Assembly (NCBI GenBank): GCA_030005635.1
Contig: JARUHP010000002.1
Span: forward strand, 62,001 to 126,000
DNA: 64,000 nucleotides
From: Deltaproteobacteria bacterium IMCC39146
GTDB lineage: Bacteria; Desulfobacterota; Desulfuromonadia; Desulfuromonadales; BM103
Reading direction: 5' to 3'
The notes under the pieces were generated by a model. That model saw only the letters and a list, made by a program, of their open reading frames with translations. It did no database searches and was not told where the DNA came from. Position 1 is the stretch's first letter. The number at the start of each line of letters is the position of its first letter. The position numbers were made by a program, and so were the translations under genes. Positions 5,700 through 14,600 of the stretch are shown here, piece after piece.

Positions 5700-8600
5700 A
5701 GGTTAAATTGATCGTAGCGCTTGTATTGGCGATAGTTGTGTCCCTCCCGTCTTTGTCGATGGGCGGTGAAAAAAAACACTATTTTGATTGTACGGAATGC
5801 CATTGGGCTGGTGCGAAGGTCGATGACTTGGGTGTCGATAACGTCTGCACCAGGTGCCATACGGGCACAGTTTCCACGACCTTTAACGCCGGCAGTCGGT
5901 ACAATCCCGCCGGTACGTATAATACCGCTTCAACGGGAACCTTTGATAAAGGTGACGCCAGCGATGCATTTGGCAACGGTGATGTTCCTGACTCTGAGAC
6001 TTCGCATCACTGGGTGGTTTCAACTACTTTAAATGCCGCCGCTGGTTCAGCGGAACCGAATCGCACTCTGTACCCTAATATGTACAGCAGGTATAATGTT
6101 TCTACTGGCAAGGTGACCTGCTCGCGTTGTCATGATCCTCATGGTGATTTTGAGACTAACCCTAAGCTGCTGCGTTTGTCTGCTGACAACCTCACCCCCA
6201 TGACTGAGAACGAATTGTGTGAGGCCTGCCATAGTAGTTTTTCCGGAGGTTTTGCTGATCCGATCAATAATGGTCTGATTACTCACCCGATATTGAATGC
6301 AACACTACTTAATTCAACCATTCTTGATAATCCCGCCTACAGTATGGCGGGGATTCAAAACTATAATTCGGCATCTCCATACACCAATAGCGTGGTTTTG
6401 GTCGCTGGTGGTGTCAGTTGTTCGAGCTGCCACGGCCCGCACTTTACTGATTCTAAAGCATTGACGTCTGATGGTCCTGGTAAGGCCTTGACGGGTGATG
6501 GCCTGCTGCTGCGTAGTGATGGCCCAACCAGCCTAGGTGGCGACCGCAACGCGACCGCCCAGCTACGTTCCAACCTCTGTCAGTCTTGCCACACCTACAA
6601 GCTGCATGGCAAAACGGCCTCTACCAATAGAGTAGGCTGTCTCGATTGCCATGGCGGCCATTCTTATAATGATAACACGCCGAGCCTCTATGTCCTGAAC
6701 GGTGGTCAGAGTCTCGATGCCGTGCCGACTCGTGCCAACCGGGTCTTCAACACGGTGAAGCTGGTCGATTTTCCGCCTTTTACAGTCACAGGTAACACCG
6801 GTATTACTTGGTCAGACAGGTTTGACGGAGAGGCTAACGGCTTCTGCGAAGCCTGCCACGGTGATGTTCAAGGTGGTGTCTTAGCCAATGTTTCCGCCCA
6901 ACACCGAGATATCGCGACTTCCCAATGTACTGATTGTCATGACCATGCCGATGGCAACATGAGCTTCACGGCGCCAGAATCACAAACGGCCTGCGGCGAA
7001 TGCCACGGTTTCCCGCCCTATAAAAATACGCGTGGTGACCGTGTCGCAGAATATGATGCCAGAGACGGTGGCTATGCCTACTACAATGCGCTCAATTACA
7101 ACTACGAGACTGGCCCTAATAGCCCTGACTATAAGCCTGAAGCTTCGACTCCTCATAAGGCCCACGCCGGTCGCGATCTGAAATCCGATGCCGTGACACC
7201 GCTGCCTGGTTCAGACGGTTGGTATTTTTTCGAAGGGGCTTTAGGGGGCGGTGATAGTCCCTGTGACCCCTGCCACGGCCCCAATTCCGGCGATGATTTG
7301 TTAAGCAATCACAAAAAGAACAATGCCGGCACCTTTAATGATGTAATCTTCGATAAGATTGCCACCTACAATGGCGTCATCGCGAGTACATACACCCCGG
7401 GTGCTGATGGCAGCTGCTCCAACATCTATTGTCACTCCGCCGGAGCCCCTCGTACCGGCGATTCGACACGTAACACCGACGCCGGTCTGGGTGCGATCCC
7501 GAACTGGAATGGTGGAAACAGCGCGATTCTTGGCAAGACTCCCACTCTTCGTTGCCAGACTTGCCATGGTAATGATACCGCCTCCATGAATCCTGCAGGA
7601 ACCATAAACGACAACACCTGGGAGGTCCATGACGCACATATCAACCCGACCCTCATGGCCGCCCCGATTGCCTGCGGCACATGTCACGTCAACACCGCTA
7701 TCGACGGGATCACCTTGTCCGCTAACGCCACCGACCATCGTGCAGGCGGTCAGCACGTCAACGGTGTCGCGGATGTTGCCTATGATACAACCGTTTATAA
7801 CTCCGCGCTTTCAGGCGCAGGCTACGATTCCGAGGGTGCCGGTACCGGTACCTGCTCAATGTACTGCCACGACGTGCCTGATGCTGTGAACACTGGCGGC
7901 ACCGGTCGCTTTGAAGATTGGGACAACACCGGCATCGGCACCCTGGCCTGCGATAGCTGTCACGGCGGTCTTGCCTCCGATGGTACACCGATCGAAACGG
8001 GTTCACACGCACGCCACATAAAGACCGGCATCAACGGTCCGACCCTATCCTGTGACGAATGTCACGGCACCGGTTCGGAATTTGGAACTCACGCTGGTCA
8101 TGTCAACGGCGTGATCGATTACATTACACTTTCGGTTGGGGACAGGGCCACCTTTGGCAACACCTACCCGCAGAATATCTGCGACCGTTGTCACGGCTAT
8201 GCTAGCTCTGATACTGAAGTCGCGTTTGAAATACGGCCTGAGTGGGGTGTGCCTTCAACCACGGATTGCGCCACCTGTCATGCCGGCAGCATCTGTGGTG
8301 CCACTTTTAATAATGGTCAACCTCAGGATCCGGAAATTTTTAGTGCGGCACGTACCGGCGGCCATAACCGCCCGCTTGCCAGCAGCAACTACAACTCCGG
8401 CAATGTCGCGGCAAATCTCGGCTGCGATGATTGTCACATAACCGACAGTCCCAATCACTTTGATGGTGACACCGGCCTTGAGGCCGACCTGCTGCTGCGT
8501 ACCGATCAGGACGGCTACAACAGCTCTTACCTCGGCGGTCTGGAAAATAATTACTGCCTCAACTGCCACGGTGACTCACCCGCGCACCCGACCGGTGCTG

Positions 8601-11600
8601 CCTCTGGTTATAATAGCCTGTCTATCCAGACACACAGCGCCAAGAAGTGCGTGGCTTGCCACAACGTCCATGGTGATGATGCCAACAACAACATCCAGAT
8701 GGTCTGGTCTAGTAGATTGGCACAGAACCAGCACGACGATACCTTTGGACAGTACCGCGGCTCGAATGTTTTCTTCACCAACAACAGCGACTTTACCGGC
8801 ATCGGTGCGGCCTCTTACGATGAGGACGACGGCGATGACGGTGCTGCCACAGAGAACAACGCCGATGATATTTGTGCGGTCTGTCACAGTGATGGCACGG
8901 TAGACGCCAACTTCCTGGGCAACCCCGTCGACCATAACAACATCGAGGGCACCGGTGACCACAGTCAGGACGTTGTTGGCACCGATTGCTTCGATTCCTG
9001 TCATTCCGTGCATAATGATCCCGGTGGTGCTTTCCTGCCGTCGGGTGGTACCTCCTGCAGTGGCTGCCACGACTATCCGCCGGACACGGCCGCTCATAAC
9101 CTGCACGCTGTCGAAATGGCCTCCAGGACGGCCATTGATACAGATGACCAGACTGATTGTGAAAACTGTCACACCGGCGCCAGCAACTACACCTACAACA
9201 CCAATGATGACCAGGGCAACTTGCTCAACCATGCCGATAAGGCAGGACGCCGCACCATCCTGAATACAGCTGTTGGCTTCGGTAAGGTTACCGGTGACAA
9301 ATGGACCTGTACCAAGGCTTGCCACAACACCGACAGTACCGATGGTTACTGGTACACCTGGGATAATGTCAACAGCGCGACCCTGGATATTGCCTTGCGC
9401 CTGCCGATCGATACTGATGGCCTGAATTGCGACAAGTGTCACTACTACGCCGATGCCGGCAGTGAGAATGCTAATAACAACACCAACCATGGCCTTGTAG
9501 GCAACGGTCGCGCCGAAAAAATCAGCGAAATTAGCCACAACGACCACTTCCTAAAAAGCAAGAGCTGCGGTGCGTGTCACGACATCGGCGGTGTCGATTA
9601 TGCTAACGGTTCTTCCCTTTTCGGTCCGCTGGCTCATATCGATGACAGGACCGGCGGCAACAGGGGCGAGATTTATAACGGCGCGGCTATGGCCCTGAAG
9701 GATGAGGCCGGCTCCGACGTGCTCCCCGCACTGACCTACAACAGCGCCAACACCTGTGCGACCGCTGGCGGCGTTGGCTGCCACGCCGGCAGCACCGACG
9801 CGAACTGGGATACCCCGTTTGATGGCACTACGAACAGCGGCTGCCTCGAATGTCACACAGTCAATGGCAACCCAGATTATGACCCGTTCTCGGGTCTCCA
9901 CAACAACACCACAGATCCGACCGTCACCGGCAACAGCCATGACGATGACTTCCTTGATGGCAGCGGCGGCAGCGCCAATTGCGTCACCTGTCATACCGCT
10001 TCACCGTCAACCAACCATATTGACGGCTTTCTCGATGCTGGTGTTGATCAAATCACCGTCTACGCCAACGCCGGCTACAACAGTACAACCAACACCTGCG
10101 CCACAGTGGCCGGTTGCCACACCTCTACGGAGGCAGGCACCAGCTGGGAGTACAAGTGGAGCACGACGGTCTATAACACCACCGGCGCACAATGCGATAA
10201 CTGTCACGGTGGTTGGGGCGATTGGCGCACCGGTGTCACGCACCGTATGGATGCCCCGGTTCAGGGCAAGCACGCTAATGGCACAAATTACCTGTGTAAT
10301 GACTGCCACGGTCTGGAAGCGGTTTCGGGCAATTACACCTATAACACCGTAAACGCTGACTGGAACGAGACCGTTGGTGAAACCAGTGACCATGGTGACG
10401 GCTTTATTACCATGAACCTGTACAACACCGCATTCGGTCGTAACGGCAGTGACCTGAGCGGTTGTGCCAAATGTCACGCCGCATACGACGGCACTGCAAC
10501 CGGGCAATATTCATTCGACACCACGAACTGGGTCAACTCCTCGGTGCTGGGTGACCAGATCCTGGCCCTTTGTTCCGACTGTCATGGCGGTTTTGATTAT
10601 TCTCAAGATGAAAAGAACTTCTGGCCGGATGATACCGTGTCCGCTCCAAGTGATGCCACCGGCGAAGAGAATAACGGTGGGGCCCACAAAAAGCATATCG
10701 TCGCACTGGCCGAGATGGTCTACCCGCTTGATAAAGGGGGAAACGATACAGAGACCATCAACAACCTTCTTAAAAATACTTCTTTCTATGCGCTGACCTC
10801 AAAGGAAAGACAGATCGAACTCTGTGCCTACTGTCACCAGGACCACCAAGGTGACGGCTCGGGTCATACCGACAGCGTCCTGCCAGCCGAGACCCTGGCG
10901 GATGCCAACGATAGCAACACCGCAGGGCAGGGCTTCTTCCCGTTGTGGGACAATGGCCGTGTCGGCAGCCGCGACAGCGCTGATTACGACACCACCGGTG
11001 CGGGCAGCTGTTATGTGAGTTCCTGCCACTTCAACCGCGCGACCGACGCCAACGCCACCAACTACGGCTGGTACGCCGGCAACAGCACCTCCTGTGAGAT
11101 CTGTCATGTCCCGGACAATGTTGCTACCAACCTCAATGCCGGCGGGCGGACTCACCAGGAGCACCTTAACTCGGCGAGTCTCACCGGCCGCGATATTACT
11201 TGTAACGACTGCCACCAGACGGCGACCGAAGACGTCTCCTGGTCTCCGGGTGTTGCACCGAGTGGTAACCACATCAACAATGTTTACATGGATGCACTTT
11301 CCGGCTCGGTCATCTACACCTATAACCTGGGCACAGACAAGTCCTGTAATACCAACGATTGTCATAACCTTGGCGACGGCACCACGCCGAAAGTGGACAG
11401 TTATCCGTGGGACGGCCCTCCGCTGGCCGATTGCTCGATCTGTCACCTCGATCCACCTGATACGGATACGCATCCCGTGCACATGGCCAGCACCTCCTAC
11501 GTGGTCTGCCTGGATTGCCACAAACCAGCAACTGATCCGACGCACATGGATACGTTTGTGAACTATAACGAGCTTAAGATAACTGAATATCCAGCTGCCG

Positions 11601-14600
11601 GCGGTCCCGGCTCCTGTACCAACACCTGCCATGACGCTGGCGGTGCTCTTGACTGGCAAGGGAGCTTTACCACGCTTGCCTGCGCCGACTGCCACAACGC
11701 CAGCGCCTCGATCGCCGACCTTCCGACCTCCGGTCTGCACGTCACGTATAACGTAACGATCCATGACGGCACCCTGGGAACTCCTGATGGCAACTGCGTC
11801 AACTGTCACGACGCAGCCGCTCCGGTTTCGGCCGCGAATCATGGTGACGGCTCTCTCGATGACGCCGCCACAATCAGCTATACTTTCAACAGTGCCACCG
11901 TGGTCGGTTACAACCCGACCACCGGCTGTATGGCCGCTCTCGGCTGTCATACGGACGATGGCCAATGGCGACGCAAGTGGAACGGTTTTGTCGATGAGGT
12001 TCCGACCGGATCGCATTCGATTGACCACAACGTTTGCGACAACTGTCATGGAGCATCATCTTCATTTGACAACCCGGCGGATTGGAACTGGGACGAGGCC
12101 AGCAACAGTGATCATACTGATCCCTATGCTAGTAATCCTGGTGGCAGCAAAATGGGTGTGCACACCGAATGTGAAGCTTGCCACGGTTGGGGCGATGCCG
12201 ACTACGATCAAGAGTGGGGTGCGCCGGGTGTCAATAACGGCCACGGTGACGGCAGCATCACTATGAGTGGTCCTCCTGGTACCGGTTCCGGATATAACAC
12301 AGCGACGCGCAGTTGTGACTCCACTTGTCATAGTCCGACGGATAATCCGGATTACAATTTGCAGAACGCCAGCGGCTTCACAATCAATTACGGTAATTTT
12401 GGCGGTGGCGCTTCCGGGCCATGTGATTCTTGCCATGGTGCAGAAGGTTATTACGCTCCTGACGGAAGCCGTGGCGGATTGTTCCCCAACCGGCCAGGCC
12501 TGCACCTCGAGCATATAACGGCAATGGAGGTGAAAGGTATCGGGCACACTGCGACTTGTACTTATTGTCACGGTGATGATCCCGGAACTGCAAGCTGGCA
12601 TTTTGATGGCACCGGGACTCTCCCCCAGCATAACGCGGCTATTCTTGGTTACAGGCGCATTATTGGCGGTGCTATCGATGCCGACGGTTTCTTCCATTTC
12701 TCCGGAGTTGAAAAGAGTACTTGCAGCAACATCGATTGCCACTTCGACAATGCGTATACGCCGCACTGGTACGACAGTGACAATGTCGCTCCGGGCGCTG
12801 TGACCAACCTGGCGAATGTGGCGATCCTTGAGCCCAACGCGATCAAGGTCACTTACAACTCGCCGGGTGCTGACGCCGGGCTGGATAACACCACGAGTTA
12901 CCGCTATGAAGCCCGTGTCAGTACGGGTGCGATCGGCAGCGACGTTGGTCTATTTAATGCTGCTACACTGGTTGGCGGTCTGCCGGCTTCCTACCTGCGC
13001 GACGAGTTGACCGAGGTCACCGTTTCAAACCTCAACAATACGAACAGCTATTATTTCGCGGTCCGCGCCCAGGATACGGAAGGCTTGTGGGGCCCAGTCT
13101 CGTCGATAGGCCCGATTGCACCGTTGGCGGACACCACGGGTCCAATGTTCTACGGTGCCGACAAGGCGCTTGCGGGCGATGAAGGTGGCTCGGTCAACCT
13201 CTACTGGACGCAAGCCGAAGACCACTCCATGTACGTCATGGATCTCTCGCCGACAAATCGAATACAAAAGCCGATCCGTTACGAAATCTGGCTCAAGTCG
13301 GAAGTGCGCGGCGACCTCGACATGAATGACAACACCGGCTACAACTCGCCCATCCTCTGGGACGAGGTGCAGACCTTCTATACCGGTAAAGCCATCGAGC
13401 TGGAAGGCTTGTATAATCACAGCAATGGTGGCGTATCAACGACAATTCAAGATGACATTACCTACCAGATGGGCGTCCGTGCCTGCGACTATCTTGATAA
13501 TTGTGAAACCAACACGACGGTTGTCTCTGCTACACCTGCTGCGTCTCGTACGGTGGCCAAAAGTGTTCATGACTATGTGAGCGGCGGAGGGACTCTTTTG
13601 ACGCGAGGGGGTCTCCCGGGGACGGTAGCGGGAAGCCATGCCCTGAGCGATGGCAACCCTATAACTTTCTACGGAACTTCGCAGGGTTGGGCTGTCGACT
13701 ACTATGTTGACAACTTCGTCATCCAGTATACCGAAGACAGAACCGCCTCAACAGTGACAGCAGAGTTGGGGAAATGGACTGGTACTTGTGGTGGTTTCGT
13801 CGCCTCGAGTACGATCTTTACCGCGTCAAAGGCGACTGGCGCGATGGCAACATTCAAGTTCGGTGCAGTGACTCCCGTATTCGCATCAACCGGCGAAAGT
13901 TTCTGTATTCAGTTGTCGACTACTAATGCTGTCACTCTTGCTTATGGGACTGCGGCCACCGGTGGTAGCGGGGTTGTTGTTGAACAGAAATCCAATACCC
14001 CCCCGAACCCGATTACGGGAGAAATCATTTCGCTCAACGGCGCCATCGTCACGGCGAGCTGGAATCAGCCTGCCGATGATGAAGACGGCCTGACCACGGA
14101 AGAGACACTCCACTACGATATTTATGGCTCCAATCAAAACGGGGCTGCCGGTTCCTGGGATTATGTCCTTGCCGAAAACCAGGCCTGGGATGACACCGAC
14201 GTTGTGTGGGACACCCAGGCCGACGGTATTACGTCCGGGTCACTGGCGATCAAGATCCGCCCCGGTGACGGTTTCTCTCATACCGCAGAGGGGTCCTCGA
14301 CATTCCTTGTTCCCGGTACAGTGGATGCCATTGACAAAATTCCACCGGATCCGGTCGAAGACCTGAAGGCTTTGCCACGGCCGAAGCAGGGCACGGTGGA
14401 GCTGCGCTGGACCTGTCCGGGTGATGATTATATGAATAACGGTCGTGCCAGTTATTATGAAGTTCGTTATTCAACGCTAACGCCAATCACTGACTTCAAC
14501 ACGGCGACTCTTGTCGATAATGCTCCGCCTTATCCTGAATTTGGTAAGCACTTGGTGACGTTCGAAGTGACCGGTTTGCCACAGGAAACACCACTCTACT

